This document shows, piece by piece, positions 14,464 to 26,113 of a DNA stretch of 64,000 nt. A program made the position numbers and the translations under genes. The notes under the pieces are model-generated. The model worked only from the letters and a program-made list of their open reading frames with translations. It was not told where the DNA came from and did not search any database. Each line of letters opens with the position of its first letter. Positions within the stretch are counted from its first letter, which is position 1. Source of the stretch: Drechslerella dactyloides (lineage: Eukaryota; Ascomycota; Orbiliomycetes; Orbiliales; Orbiliaceae); contig JAGTWJ010000001.1 in the NCBI GenBank assembly GCA_020064725.1, positions 3,224,001-3,288,000 on the forward strand, read 5' to 3'.

Positions 14464-15451
14464 GTGCTTATAACCCCGCCTGCCTGCTCTGTCTGCTCCT
14501 GCTCCCTTCCTCTCCTCCTCCTCTTCTCGCTCTCCTCCCATCATCACCATCTTCCATCATCCTCCATCGCTATTCGAGATTCTCCTCACCAACAGGTTCT
14601 CATCCAGCTGCTGCACGATCGCCAATCGTCCGGCCGGGTGTTAAGTCTTGGTGACAAGGTATGCATCAATGCCTCCTCTGATCGCACCCTCTTCTGCCCT
14701 CGTGCCCTCACTTCGAGTCCAGTTCCTGCTCCTCTCCCGCTCCCATCGCGTCTTTCCAACGGGTTCATGGCGTAGCGTGCATTCTGGCTGCTACGCGACT
14801 CGCAGACCTGCTTGTCGCTTGCTGCTCCAGGCTCGCCATTCCCGTCGATATTGAACATGCACCTTGCGTCAAAAGTGGCTTTCGCTTGCTTCCCTTTCGG
14901 CAGGTTTGCCCAGCGTCTGCCTCCGCCATTGGCTGCGTTTCAGCCTAGCGAAGGCCGAAAGGCCCACCTGCACATGGGAAATTGGCATTTGGCCGATCTG
15001 CTCGCGGCCACATGCAGCCGTGGAAACTTCGCTCGCTGGAATGCCTGCCCGTCGAAGCATTCTGCCCTCCAGGCAGCTGCTCGCAACCAGTTTCCAGAAC
15101 AGCCCTGATGGCTATCTCGTCTCGCAGACTGTCGCGTGCAGCTCTCTCACGGGCCCTGGCGCCTGGTCGACGGCGGGCGTTTTATTTCTCATCATGCATC
15201 ATTTCTCTCGCTTTCTCGCGCAGCTCAAGCTTGGCCAGATCTCTCAATCGGCCGTTCCCTCGCTGTCCACTTCTCTTCATCTCTCTCATTCATTCGCTCG
15301 TTCATTCGCTCGTTCGTTCACTTTCAGTTTGTTTCTTCGTCGCTGACGGCATAACCGCAGAATAGAATTCCAAGCTTTCGTTTTCCAATCCCACGTCGCT
15401 ACAACACATCGCCAAAGTTAGCTCCGGGAAGCGCTATAAACCCAGTCCAAA
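14464..15451 (+). promoter_or_regulatory. Promoter and long leader of the hexose transporter, with a likely 5' UTR intron
   Basis: A TTATAA box lies at 14468-14473, followed by a strongly pyrimidine-rich stretch at about 14490-14560, the usual layout just upstream of transcription starts in well-expressed mould genes. A donor (AAG/GTATGC, intron from 14659) and a good acceptor (GCTGAC then ACCGCAG, ending 15360) frame a candidate leader intron of about 700 bases; this is inferred. The stretch is GC-rich and CT-rich and contains TTCG/TTCA tetranucleotide runs at about 15290-15320. A CCGGGG hexamer at 14311-14316 fits the SYGGRG site of the carbon-repression factor CreA, but such short matches are common. 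Several ATGs lie in the leader; if it is not spliced they could act as upstream ORFs. Confidence 0.45.
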
Positions 15452-17112
15452 ATGTCGGACGCACCGATCAGTCGGGTCGAGGCACCCGTCACCGTCAGAG
15501 CGTACCTGCTCTGTGCGTTCGCCGCCTTTGGTGGTATCCTCTTCGGATATGACTCCGGTTACATCAGCGGAGTCCTCGGCATGGCCTATTTCAAGCGAGA
15601 GTTTGGTGGACCTGTCGACCTGGGGGTCGATGAGACTGGATACAACATTCAGACATGGCAAAAATCCCTGGTTACCTCTATCCTCTCGGCCGGTACCTTC
15701 TTCGGCGCCCTCTTCGGAGGTGGCTTCGCTGATTGGGTTGGTCGTCGTATCGCCATCATCACTGCCTGCCTCATCTTCATCGGTGGTGTCATTCTCCAGG
15801 TCGCCAGCACCAGCCTGGGACTCCTCGTTGCCGGTCGTATTGTTGCTGGTTTCGGTGTCGGAATCGTCTCGGCGGTCGTTATCTTGTATATGTCTGAGAT
15901 CGCCCCCAAAGCTGTCCGTGGCGCCATCGTTTCCGGCTACCAATTCGCCATCACTCTCGGTATCTTCCTTGCCGCTTGTGTCGACTACTCCACCCAGAAC
16001 CGCAATGACACTGGTTCCTACCGTATCCCAATCGCCATTCAGATGCTGTGGGCCATTATCCTCGCCTCCGGTCTCTTCTTCCTTCCCGAATCCCCCCGTT
16101 TCTGGGTCAAGAAGGGCGAACTCGATAAGGCTGCCGCTGCTCTCGCTCGTGTCCGTGGCCAGCCTGCCGATTCCGAGTATGTCGTCGCCGAATTGGCTGA
16201 GATCCAAGCCAACTTTGAATACGAGATGCAGATCGCCTCCGCTGGATGGGCTGATGTCCTCCGTGGTGGCTGGAGCAACCCTGCTGGCAACTTCCGCCGT
16301 ATCTTCCTCGGTTTCTTCCTCCAGATGATGCAACAGTGGACTGGTGTCAACTTCATCTTCTACTACGGTACCACTTTCTTCCAGCAATCCGGGATCAAGA
16401 ACGCGTTTACCATTCAGGTTATCACCAATGTCGTCAACGTTGTCACGACCCCGATTGCCTTCTGGGCTGTTGAGAGACTCGGTCGCCGTTTCCTCTTGAT
16501 TGCTGGTGCCTGCTCCATGATTGTCTGCGAGTTCATCGTTGCCGGTGTCGGTACCGCTCTTCCAGGCTCCAAGGCTGCCAACACCACTCTCATCGTCTTC
16601 GTCTGTCTCTACATCTTCAGCTTTGCCACCACTTGGGGTCCTGTCGCCTGGGTGCTCATCGGTGAAATCTATCCTCTGCCAATCCGTGCCAAGGGTGTTG
16701 CTATCGCCACTGCGTCCAACTGGCTGTGGAACTTTGTCATCGGCTACATCACTCCATACATCGTCGACAAGGACGAGGGTAACCTTGGGTCAAAGGTGTT
16801 CTTCGTCTGGGGATCTACTTGCTTCCTTTGCCTCATCTTCGCCTATTTCTTCGTCCCAGAAACCAAGGGCCTTTCCCTCGAGCAAGTCGACAGGATGTTG
16901 GAAGAGACCACTCCTCGCAACTCCGCCAAATGGGTATGTGTTCACAATGCCGCTAATTCTTTCACCGTATCGTCTGCTAATACACTATTGCGCTGCAGGT
17001 TCCTCACAACACCTTCGCCAACCAGATGGGTATGACCGACAAGACCGGCGGTGCCGCCACCCACATGGAAGACGTCAGACGTGCGAGCGAGGGTGGTGCC
17101 GAGAAGGCCTAA
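15452..17112 (+). CDS. MFS monosaccharide (hexose) transporter
   Basis: Proton-coupled sugar uptake at the plasma membrane (sugar porter family). Two exons, 15452-16933 and 16999-17112, separated by a 65-base phase-0 intron with donor GTATGT, branch CTAAT and acceptor TGCAG; the product is 530 residues. Family marks are GYDSG in helix 1 (about residue 33), DWVGRR after helix 2 (about 94), PESPRF before the central loop (about 212), QQWTGVNF in helix 7 (about 293) and PETKG after helix 12 (about 469). Length and motifs fit high-affinity glucose/monosaccharide carriers of the MstA/HGT-1 type, though substrate cannot be read from sequence. Codon use is strongly biased to C-ending codons (GTC, ATC, GCC), unlike most neighbours, suggesting high expression. 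The final exon codes a short hydrophilic tail of 37 residues. Confidence 0.93.
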
Positions 17113-17706
17113 AGACTCGGATCTTTGGGTTTGATTGTTTCATTCATTCTCGTCTCAAGGCGCGCGGGTCCCTTCGCTTCTCTTATTATTAATCACACAC
17201 GTCTTTTCATTGATTTCAGTTTTTATGCCCCTTGATGCCGTTTTCACTTACAACCATGTTAATACTTAATGTCCCAACGCTTCCCCCCTTCACCTCGATT
17301 GTGGTGTTGTTTTTCTTTGATGGTGGCGGTTTTGATTCGTTCGTTCGCTGGGCGAAGAAAAACGCTCTTTCGCAAGGAAAGACGATGGTTCACGATTCGG
17401 CACAGGTCACGAATTGCATGGGATATTTCGGATCTTTTCTTTTCCTTGTCTCCTTTTCCTAATTTTTTTTTTCTTGTCACTATCGACGACCAATCGCTTT
17501 CATGAGAATAAATGGAAGCCTAAGAGGCATTCTCTATTGTATTTTTTGATAGGGATGCACGAAATAAAATAACGAACTCTGACAATCTCTACCTCTGCTT
17601 CCACGTCGTAAACTCTAGAACTGATGTCTATATAAGCAGAAATGTGGCGCGTATATATATATGTGTATGTTGCAGAGTTGGAACTTCTGTCGGTTCCAGA
17701 TTATAC
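17113..17706. other. Intergenic, between convergent 3' ends
   Basis: Between the stop codons of the hexose transporter (plus) and the F-box gene (minus). T-rich, with AATAAA-like elements near 17505 and 17564. It presumably holds both 3' UTRs. No gene seen. Confidence 0.6.
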
Positions 17707-19420
17707 TTATAGTGGGAGTGGCCTGAACGTGATATTGTCGACGTCGTCTTTGTTGCGGTCGATAGACCAAGTTTGGATGGTTCTGGCCATATAGTAAGGG
17801 TCTGTTTGCTCGAGGAAGGCTAGGTGCGGGAGGGTGCGGGCGAATTTCCAAAAGGTATGGTTTGGTTTGCCGCGCGGGTCCCAGTCGAGGCGGTAGGTGC
17901 TGGCCTGGGAGATGCGGATGTGGCGGAGGGCAGGGAGGCTCGCGAGGCCAAATTCGAACTGTGATCATATTCTCTCGCATTAGCAGTGCTCTTAAGCCTC
18001 TTATCCATCGGGTATATCGCATGTGTGCCTTTCATGATGCTGGAGATTATTGAGTCTGTGTGTACGTACCGCGTTATTTATCTCGTCGAAGAGATCGTCT
18101 GTGCCGGTTTTGATGGAAAGCTTGGTGACGTTATGAAGGTCCTGTCTGAGCGTCGTTTGTGAGTTCGGGTGGATGCCGTAGGCAGGTGAGGATCTCGTCC
18201 ATGAGGTCGGCAGCTTGAGCGATAGTTCCTCGAGATTATCCCATTCCCAGCTGCGACGGCCGGTGTTGCTTCCTATTGTGCTTCTGCTTCTGTTGGACGT
18301 CGCGTCCGGTGGGGATTCACGGAAGTCGCAGCTGTACGAGAAGGTCTTTGCGCTGCGCGAGGCGGGGAGGAGGATTTCGATCAGGTCGTCGATTGCGGAG
18401 CGGTCTATGGTGCCGTGTTTCGCGGAGACTCGCAGTGTGAAGCTGTCGAGTTTGCATGTTGATGTGGCTGCTGCACCTGGTGGGTGCAGGATCCGACGGG
18501 CCTGAGAGATGTCCTGCGTGCCGTCGATTGCGGATAGGGAGCATTGTAGCTCGAGGTGTTTGAGTGCGAAGTGGGTCGTGATGAGTTTGGCGAGCAGCGT
18601 GGTGAAGTCTGGCCAGGGGAGAGAGGCGGCGTCGAGGAGGGTGAAGGAGTGGAGGTTGGTGAGGGGCCGAAGGAGGCGGGGCAGTTCGGTTGGGATGAGG
18701 GTGACTGGGGAGGAGCGGTGGGGGCAGAGGTTCAACGTGAGTGTTCTGTGAGGTTATGAAAAGGTATGAGATTATTAGTTGTTCGATTCGATGGTCTGAT
18801 TGGATAGTTTGTTTTTGGGCAGCATTCAAGCGTAGGGAAGAGCCTGTAGTTTTGAGGTCTTGGGGATGAAAAGGCCCAAGGGCGGCAAGAGTGGCCGAAA
18901 GGTGGAGACGGGAACGTGCAGCAGGTGTTTTTGGGTTACAAGCAGTGCTGATTATGTAATATACATGTATTTTTTGCAGGCGATACTAGTAAAAGGGGTT
19001 GAAGCCGAAAAGCTTCTCGCCCCCCGCGATAATGATAGTAAATTTGTGCAGGCTATCGATATCCCATACCCTCCTTCGGAATATGGAGTGAGGACGTCCG
19101 GGTGCGTTGAAAATGTTGCATTTTCGAATCCCCGGACGCGCCATACAGTGCAAACATGCATGCGCCCTGTCTGTACCTATCAGCTGCAGCTGGAACGGAG
19201 TAACTCACCGGACATGCTTGCCGTGTCTCGAATAAGTCTCGACTTTCTGCGTATCCCGCTCCGTCGCACCGAGGTACGACAACTCGCCGGTCCGGTAGAG
19301 CCGGGCAGCGGCAAGCTCGTTGAATAGCCGGCTGACGCGCGCGATGTTGAGGAGGTCCGCCGTCGAGAGGACAGCCTCGTTTACAATGTCGCCGAGAAGC
19401 TCCGTTGGCAGGGTATTCAT
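17707..19420 (-). CDS. F-box protein
   Basis: Three exons on the minus strand: 19420-19209, 18745-18070 and 17958-17707, giving 379 residues with continuous frame. The N-terminus (residues 1-45) is an F-box: LPTELLGDIV, then a hydrophobic helix and NELAAARLYR. F-boxes bind Skp1 and bring substrates to an SCF ubiquitin ligase. The rest alternates short Leu-rich segments, as in fungal F-box proteins with degenerate leucine-rich repeats, and presumably binds the substrate. Intron 1 is 463 bases, long for this window (donor GTGAGT, acceptor CACAG); the protein reads KHVRTLTLNLCPH across it, which supports the join. Intron 2 is 111 bases with donor GTACGT and a CTAAT branch. The target is unknown. 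Confidence 0.82.
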
Positions 19421-20186
19421 CTTTGCAAGGCGCAGATTTAGGATTCTAGAAAGTTTATGTTATGGAATAATGTCCGACAGTGTTGATAAGGGGAAATTTA
19501 GGATTCGTTCATGTGGGAGAGCTCGAGAGACTCGAGACGCGGCTATTTATTCGAGAGGACTGAATCGAGATGCGGGTTTGTCTGTGTCCGTGTGGCTGGA
19601 TCCATGGAGGCTTGGCAAGGTGTCGAACCTGTCTTGTACAATTGTGCATTAATGTATGCGTCGTGGCTGGCCAAAAGTGTATGACGACAAAACGTCCAAT
19701 GCAAACTCACACCTCGCGGCTGAGCTGCAGCCCCGGCATATCTGGAATGACTGAATGGCGGCTTTTTGTTTGAGGATTTGCCATTGTTAACAGTGGCGTT
19801 CACCTCTTTCCGACTTGACGTCAACAGTATGACATGCACGTCGATAGATCTATCGAGTTTGGGCATAGCAGGAATAGTCTGAATACTCTAACACCTTTGC
19901 AGGCCTGTCCAATGCTTCTCATATCCAGCTGGCTTCAGTAGCTAAGATACAATTTTTGGGAGCTGCTGTTAATACGTTTAAGTAATCTGAGTACTTAGTT
20001 ACGAGATTGTTATATTGATTGAGGATTGCTTGCAAGCAATTTGTCTGGCGAGCCAGACGCCGGCACCTTCCTCAAGCAATGCAGATAGTAAACGCGCAAG
20101 AATAAGTTGTATAACTAGTATATACGTGAATTTTAGAGGCAACCCGAGCTCACAGAATATCGATGAGTACAGAAACGAATGCCTAA
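19421..20186. other. Intergenic, upstream of the F-box gene
   Basis: Lies between the F-box start and the 3' end of the secreted orphan, both on the minus strand. AT-rich toward 19900-20110. No gene or repeat recognised. Confidence 0.5.
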
Positions 20187-21959
20187 TCAACGTTTCTTTG
20201 CTTCGGGCTTCTCTCGATATTCCGGTGTCGGTGGAAAAGGAGCCTCAATCTCAAATCGAACAGAAGAGCTACGACTTCCAAGTAGAGACTCATCGATATC
20301 ATCGGTGTGTGATACGCCTTGCACCATGTCTGTTATTATCGTAGCGCCCGGTTCATTATTTGCGAGACATGACAGCGCCCACAATAGCTGCTCGAGCAAA
20401 GAGCGTGATGTATCGTGGTTCTGCGTAACACTGCTGCGACTGTCTGATGTCGAGTATGAGATTGCGTTCAAGATTTTGGTATATTGTTCGACAGGATGTT
20501 GTGCTCCAGAAGCTGGATCTCCTGGGTTTGGGATCGAAGTTGGGGATGAGCGGTTGTCACGTATATTTACATTCTTGGGAGCCATTATTTCCCATACTGT
20601 TGATGATTGCAGCAACTGGAACTCCGATTCCGTCGTTGATATTAGGTACCAGAGCAACAACTTAACGGTGGGATCTCCTGGCGGTATGTTATGATCATGA
20701 AATCCTCCTGTGGCAACTGGATTAGCATCGCTACTATCGGCCCTCGAGCTCAGCCTCGAAAAATATACGTTACAACCGAATGCTTACCATCAGTCACCTG
20801 CGCAAGGTGGTGTAAACGCCGTACCACGTGGTAATGCTCTAGATATACCGAATAATCGGCCTTCGAAGCCCAATGCTGGTCAGAGGCACTGACATCTCGC
20901 TTCTTAAAACTGCCAAAGCCGAAGGATGATCCGGAACCCCCGAGTAATCCGTTACCCAGCAGTGAGCCTTGCAGATTTGATACCCAACCGAAAGCTTCAC
21001 GAGATTCGCGGATGTTAGGGCCTTGGAGGTAATATGGCTCCTTCACGCCTGAAACTTTCAACCGATCGACTGTGCCACCAGCTGCTGGCTGCTTGTGCCA
21101 GCTCATCCAGGCTCGACCGGGCATGACTTCCCATTCGTAGTTCGGATGCGCATCCTTGATCGCCTGCGGGATTCCGTCGAGAGCGTCTTGGTGGTCTCTT
21201 ACGGTCGCCGCTTTATCAGGCCGAGGTTGGAGCATCTCACTCACGCAGTGACAGTCTACTCCGATGTCAGTCTGAGCTTCTGCTCTGTACCTACATTCAA
21301 GGGGCAGATTTTAAACAAGGTGGGGCTTGTTGATCGGCTGGGCACTTACTGAACCATTCTTGACATTTTCTGACTCTTTCGGGGGTGGAACAGCGGCCGA
21401 CAGTCGTATGCTGCCCTATCATTGGCTCAGGGATCATTTGTCCTGTGGCTTGATCACAGTCACACCTACGGCACGGACTTGTCCATGAATATACCTTCTC
21501 AAGATCCGTATATGTGCGAAAGTCTGGGCGTGTGGCTAAACGCGGGCCATGGCCCCGGGGGTTAGGAATCGCTGGATACGCGCTAGGGTCTGGATCCATA
21601 TCCTCTATAACCTGCCTATTTGTCGGGCAGATCACGCGGAAGGGGAGGTAAAACATGGCGCTGTCGAGCGCTCTGCGCTGGTTCCCGAGCTTCTTCGGCT
21701 CCTTGTTCTCTAGGTGAGAAAGTGTTGATGACGGTACCTCCCGGTCGTATGTTCCTTGTGATTTCTCGATTTTCCTGATAATAGTTCTCTTTGAGATATC
21801 CATAGCGCTTCTATTGGGAGATTGACCGAGATGATGGGGGCATTGTGCGAGAGATCGTTGACTCGAGCACACGTCTCGATCTGCCTTCTCGCCCAACGGC
21901 AGCGCTAATATCGCTGGAATGAAGAACAGTAGGAAGAGAATCGCTTGTTGGAGTTGCAT
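20187..21959 (-). CDS. Predicted secreted orphan protein, Cys-containing
   Basis: Three exons, 21959-21350, 21279-20788 and 20707-20187, join in frame across introns of 70 and 80 bases (donors GTAAGT and GTAAGC) to give 540 residues. The start ATG at 21959 opens a clear signal peptide: a Leu/Ile/Phe-rich core around residues 6-20, ending ALALP-like before a charged mature chain. A cysteine-rich patch in the middle (CRRCDCD, then CSTPERVRKC and a DCHC motif spanning intron 1) suggests disulfides or metal binding. A second conserved-looking block has EWEVMPGRAWMSW. The C-terminal third is hydrophilic and Pro/Ser-rich with no membrane anchor. I do not recognise the family. Exported effector-like or cell-wall-related roles are possible but unproven. 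Confidence 0.7.
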
Positions 21960-23371
21960 GTCGATTAGTCGGTTGGGGGGTTTCCCGGCTTGGACTATAC
22001 CGATCAGCACCACAAGAAGAGTTAGTTCTAGCTGGGGTGAGTACTAGATGAGGAACATGGCGGTAGGCAGTCTCCATATATATCATATATGTGGAATATT
22101 TTGGGGGATTGTGAAAATGACTAGGTCGGCCTTTCGGAGCATGATGAGAGATTGTACTATTTGAATCAGCACTTCGCAAGGTTTGAGGTAAAGGTAATAT
22201 ACCGTATTATAATTAACCGCACAGGCAGGCGGGATCTCGGCAGCCCACCAAACCTAAGTAGGTGGTTCGTATTGGATGTATAATTACGCCCAATCGATAG
22301 GCGTACAACTGTTATGTCGGGTACATCAATGCTGAACGTAGAAAATTTACTGATATATCGAGAGATAGAAATTGTCAGGGTTTCGGCGAAGCGATTGAAA
22401 TCCATCAAGGATGTTTAGCGACAGCGACGTAGCTACTCGCGCATGATATTTGTAGGTGAATAGGAGCCTCGAATCTCAAGGCCAGGCTCGCTTGAGCTGC
22501 AGCGCAGTGATAAGTCAAACCAGCGAGCAAGTATACTATTATGTGTTTCAGTATGGTCATATGATGTTGCTGTGGCGGCGCATATCGTGGTTTCGCAATC
22601 GATCTAGTCGAATGCCGTAACTTGGCTGGCGAAGCCGGCGTACCACAAGTGCGCATACCGTGGGCTACCCAAGTTAACGGATCAACAATATCTATCTTGC
22701 GATTTGGCGGTTGGGGCATGGGCATTGTGCAAAATTTCTCTGCGCCGCCTCCGGCACTGGGCCGTAACGCGGGTCACCATGTTGCGATCAACACCACCAC
22801 CGGAACGGGCAATGGAAAGTTGATGAATGAGAACGATACAACTATTGAAGCATTATTAGTTAAACCACTCTCAGAAAACGAGACAAAATCACATATCAAT
22901 AGTATTGAACTAATCTATACATTGGATCATAAAGAGAAAGATAAGAATGTACATCGGTCTGGGCCTAGTTGATAGCTTTTACCTCTTAATCTTACCTGGA
23001 AAGATAATCATAGTACATGTACTTTGCAAAACGGTCGTAATGATATGCTGAGAATGCGCTTGCAGAAGCGGTTTTGTCAGCCAAAGTCCTGCGCTATTAC
23101 CCTAGCAGCCTGTTGGCTCGCTCCGCGAGATTTTGTATGATTATTACTGCAAACACTTAGACATGGAGGGCTGGATTACTGATTGTCTTGCAAGAATAAT
23201 GGTCGTGCATGCTGTGGCGCGGATTTTAAATCATGTTGTTTGTATTACTTGTTTCTCACGGAGCTACTACTCTCTTCTTCATCGCATTTCAACCTTCCTC
23301 GCATGTATGTTAACTCAAAAACACAACTTGGTTTAATCCATCAAATCAAACCCTTAGGCCGTGAGTGCTTC
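21960..23371. other. Gene-poor stretch with coding-like fragments
   Basis: No complete gene is supportable. Two fragments read like protein. On the minus strand, 22560-22405 encodes 51 residues beginning with a plausible signal peptide (MTILKHIIVYLLAGL, then a Cys/Ala stretch) and could be a very small secreted peptide. On the plus strand, 22594-22972 is open and starts with a Cys/Gly stretch, with a block containing RFGGWGMGIVQNF, but it has no start or upstream exon I could join. The surroundings are AT-rich, and the next gene downstream also looks damaged. Confidence 0.35.
22405..22560 (-). CDS. Possible 51-residue secreted peptide
   Basis: A short ATG-initiated frame with a hydrophobic N-terminus of about 20 residues ending in CAAAQA, which resembles a signal peptidase site. 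The predicted mature part is only about 27 residues with one Cys. No intron or partner exon was found. It may be real, a first exon of something larger, or chance. Confidence 0.15.
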   Translation of the reverse strand: MTILKHIIVYLLAGLTYHCAAAQASLALRFEAPIHLQISCASSYVAVAKHP

Positions 23372-25387
23372 ATGATTCATTCAACGGGTCGCGGTAATTA
23401 TATTATCGTACGTGCCTGTCTCGAGGCTAACGTTACACTGAATGCGTTGTTTTGCAGAATCCAACATACATCTCTGCCACATACTCGTGGCACGTCCCTT
23501 AGATTTGGTGAATTCATGAATGACAGCACTATTTAACAATCAGGCGAAAACGATCGAGTCTAACCTTAGGACCATCGAGTTTCTAATGGATATTCTGCGA
23601 AGGGTATCATCCCTGTCGCCCACGAGGCTACGAAGACAATGGCCAATCTCGCACACGCTGGCCATCACCTTCGCTTCATGCGGTGTAGGAGCAGCTTGTC
23701 TACGAAGCCGCTTCGGATTCCACGGTGGCAGCAGCATCCGGACTGGCCTGCATCTCACGAAACGATTCAAGCCGCACGAGGATTCATCGTGGGATGTGCA
23801 GTGTCATCTAATCCGACACTCCTGGTCCTTGGCCCCGGCCGAGGTGGGCTAGTCAGTGGACACATCCTTCGACAAACACTTCTAGTGCTTGGCAAGCCCA
23901 AGGAAAAGATCGGGGTGCATTTTGTCCTGAAATGGGGCGACGTGCACACGAATGATGAGGGAGATGGACCGGATAATATAACTGTTCGTGGCGAGCAACC
24001 TGGCGCTATCATTATGCTTGCCCACGGAAGCCGCGACAAGAAGAAGAGCGAGATGATACCAAGAATCCCAACGCTGGTAAGTTTTGCCAAATTCCCTTGT
24101 TTAAGTTAGACACCTGATTTACGGCGGGATTCACGGCAGGTTGCTAATCCTTTATCCGCATAGATAATAGAGCATAAGCTGGAGGACGGTGTTTCGTCAG
24201 CTACTACCAGTTGTACTCCTCGCGAGAGACCAGCAGTAGTCACAACGATTGTGCTGGCGAACGTGATTTGTGAGGGACTCCTGCGAAAGAGTAATCTGTG
24301 GTCTCCCACAATAGATGATTCGATGGCCTGGCTCCTCCTTGTCGGCTGTGAGTTCTACAAGATGTTTCTTATATTCGCCAATCTCAAGTATCTTGATACT
24401 GATATACCATCTTCGTTCTATGAAAAGTAAGGAGCGCTGATGACTGCCGTAGCACTGCCTTGGCAGATATGCTCAGGACTAAGCAGAAACAACTTCAAAA
24501 GATGGATGCCCGTTTCAAATCATATACGAAATGCTCCATCAAACTCCTACAATGGGTTCTAAATCTATTTTGGTTCACTCCATACTTTGATCCTGAGACT
24601 TCCTGGATACTCCTGGGCGCCGCACTTAAGGCCCTGACATCTGCGGGCAGAAACGACGATGGTTCCTTGAGCCTGGAGCTTCTCACCTTTTGAAGTCATA
24701 CTGGTTGAGTATCTAATTCTGAAAATTCTCGAACTTAAACTTGAGATGAGGAAGTGGAGGCTTTTCGTTGATGGCCAACCACGCCTAAGCGATGATGGGA
24801 AACTAGCTGTCATAACTATTGATACTCCCCATGAAATTCACCCATTCCTATCTTCCCTATGGGCACATCTTCTTTCGCGAAACCGCGACTTAAAGGCCGT
24901 AATATGCGCAAATACAGGCTAATTTGCTGGCAAGGTCGATTTTAGGTGCTTTCTGAAAACCTCAGACCCGCTATATGGCACAGTGTTTGATGTCGATCAT
25001 GCTACACACACGCGTCAAAAGACTGGACCTCGATCTTACATTTATGTGAAAAAGAAGCGCCATTCGAAGAGGGGGTGGCCTGTTACCTTAAGTAAGTCAC
25101 AGTTCAGACTTCAGGAGTCCTTGGAGGAATACGGATCCCGAGATCCAGATTTCTCTTCAAAGCTTGCCGACGCGGAAACCAATGGTGATACATCCTTCCC
25201 CGTAACCCATCGGCATATGATCGGACCGGGCGGTCACATTATCGGTGGGACCATGTCAAATAAACTTTGGGGAATGTTTTCTTCCAGGTGCCTCAGAGTA
25301 GAGCAAACTTGTGACTGGCAAAGCCTGGACCGAAAGACTGTTAAAGAGGAAGGCAGAATGACCATCGATGGAATGTTCTCGATTTAG
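23372..25387 (+). pseudogene. Multi-exon orphan gene, probably disabled in its 3' half
   Basis: Five exons join in frame: 23372-23393, 23458-23507, 23570-24076, 24164-24347 and 24467-24693, with ordinary splice signals, reading as 329 residues to a TGA at 24691-24693. The frame shifted by one base at the TTTT run (24689-24692) continues as protein-like sequence to a TAA at 24920-24922, and beyond that stop the same frame runs open again to 25387. The simplest reading is one longer gene with a one-base homopolymer insertion plus a nonsense codon. Segments such as LVLGPGRGGLVSG, GAIIMLAHGS and the Gly-rich GPGGHIIGGT look constrained, but I do not recognise the family. A sequencing error in the T run, or an extra intron, could rescue part of it. 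Confidence 0.45.
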
Positions 25388-26113
25388 CTGGGGAATGATA
25401 AACTCGATCGAATGCACGCTAGCGAGTCATCCACGCCAGATAGCGATTGATATCAAGAGATAACGCCGATGGCGTTCCGTATCAAGATTCATGAGCCATC
25501 AGAATTCCAACGTATAGGTCCCAGGGCGTCTTTGACGCAAAGCTGACTCGACCTGGATTTGTAGCAAACGCGGAGCCCGCAATGCAGGCCTGACTAGTTC
25601 TGTAGTAGACATCTCATTCAAGTAAACTAAGGTTGCTGGCCCTCTTAAGATCTTAATCCTAAAGGCTTGGGTGATTGTGCGCTTACACAGCTTGGAGTTT
25701 CAAATTTTGTCCCCAGAGTACATACACACGCGATTTCATATATCGGATACGTCTTCGCGTCTGATAGACTCGTAGTAGTAGCTAGTAGCCATTGCAGGTG
25801 TGACGCTAGACCTGGGCACATTGAATATCCGCCTCAGTATAGAGAAACAGGATGCCATGTTCGTGTGTAATTCTGATAAGTGGACCGTCGGGAAGTTCAA
25901 AGGAGGGCCTGTAGTCCATGTAAAGTGTCAAGTATTGTGACGACATCGACATCGACACCTATCCATCTAGGCCTGCGTACCTCTCCCTTCAACACGCCCG
26001 AATTGTATGCACCCATCATCTTTACTTTCGAAGTCAAAGTGTGATCATAGCGGCGCCCACCTTCAAACCTACCGCTATCCGTCAAAGCCATCTCCCAGTT
26101 ACCGAAATTCAAG
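25388..26113. other. Intergenic, nothing recognised
   Basis: Separates the eroded gene from the next small CDS. No repeat or coding signal seen apart from short chance frames. Confidence 0.5.

Noticed and set aside
13954..14775. Two long overlapping frames (plus 264 codons, minus 198 codons)
   Set aside because: GC-rich and CT-rich low-complexity translation in the promoter/leader of the hexose transporter; neither has a motif.
15434..16387. 317-codon minus-strand frame
   Set aside because: Exact antisense of the hexose transporter; its acidic composition is the mirror of the biased codons.
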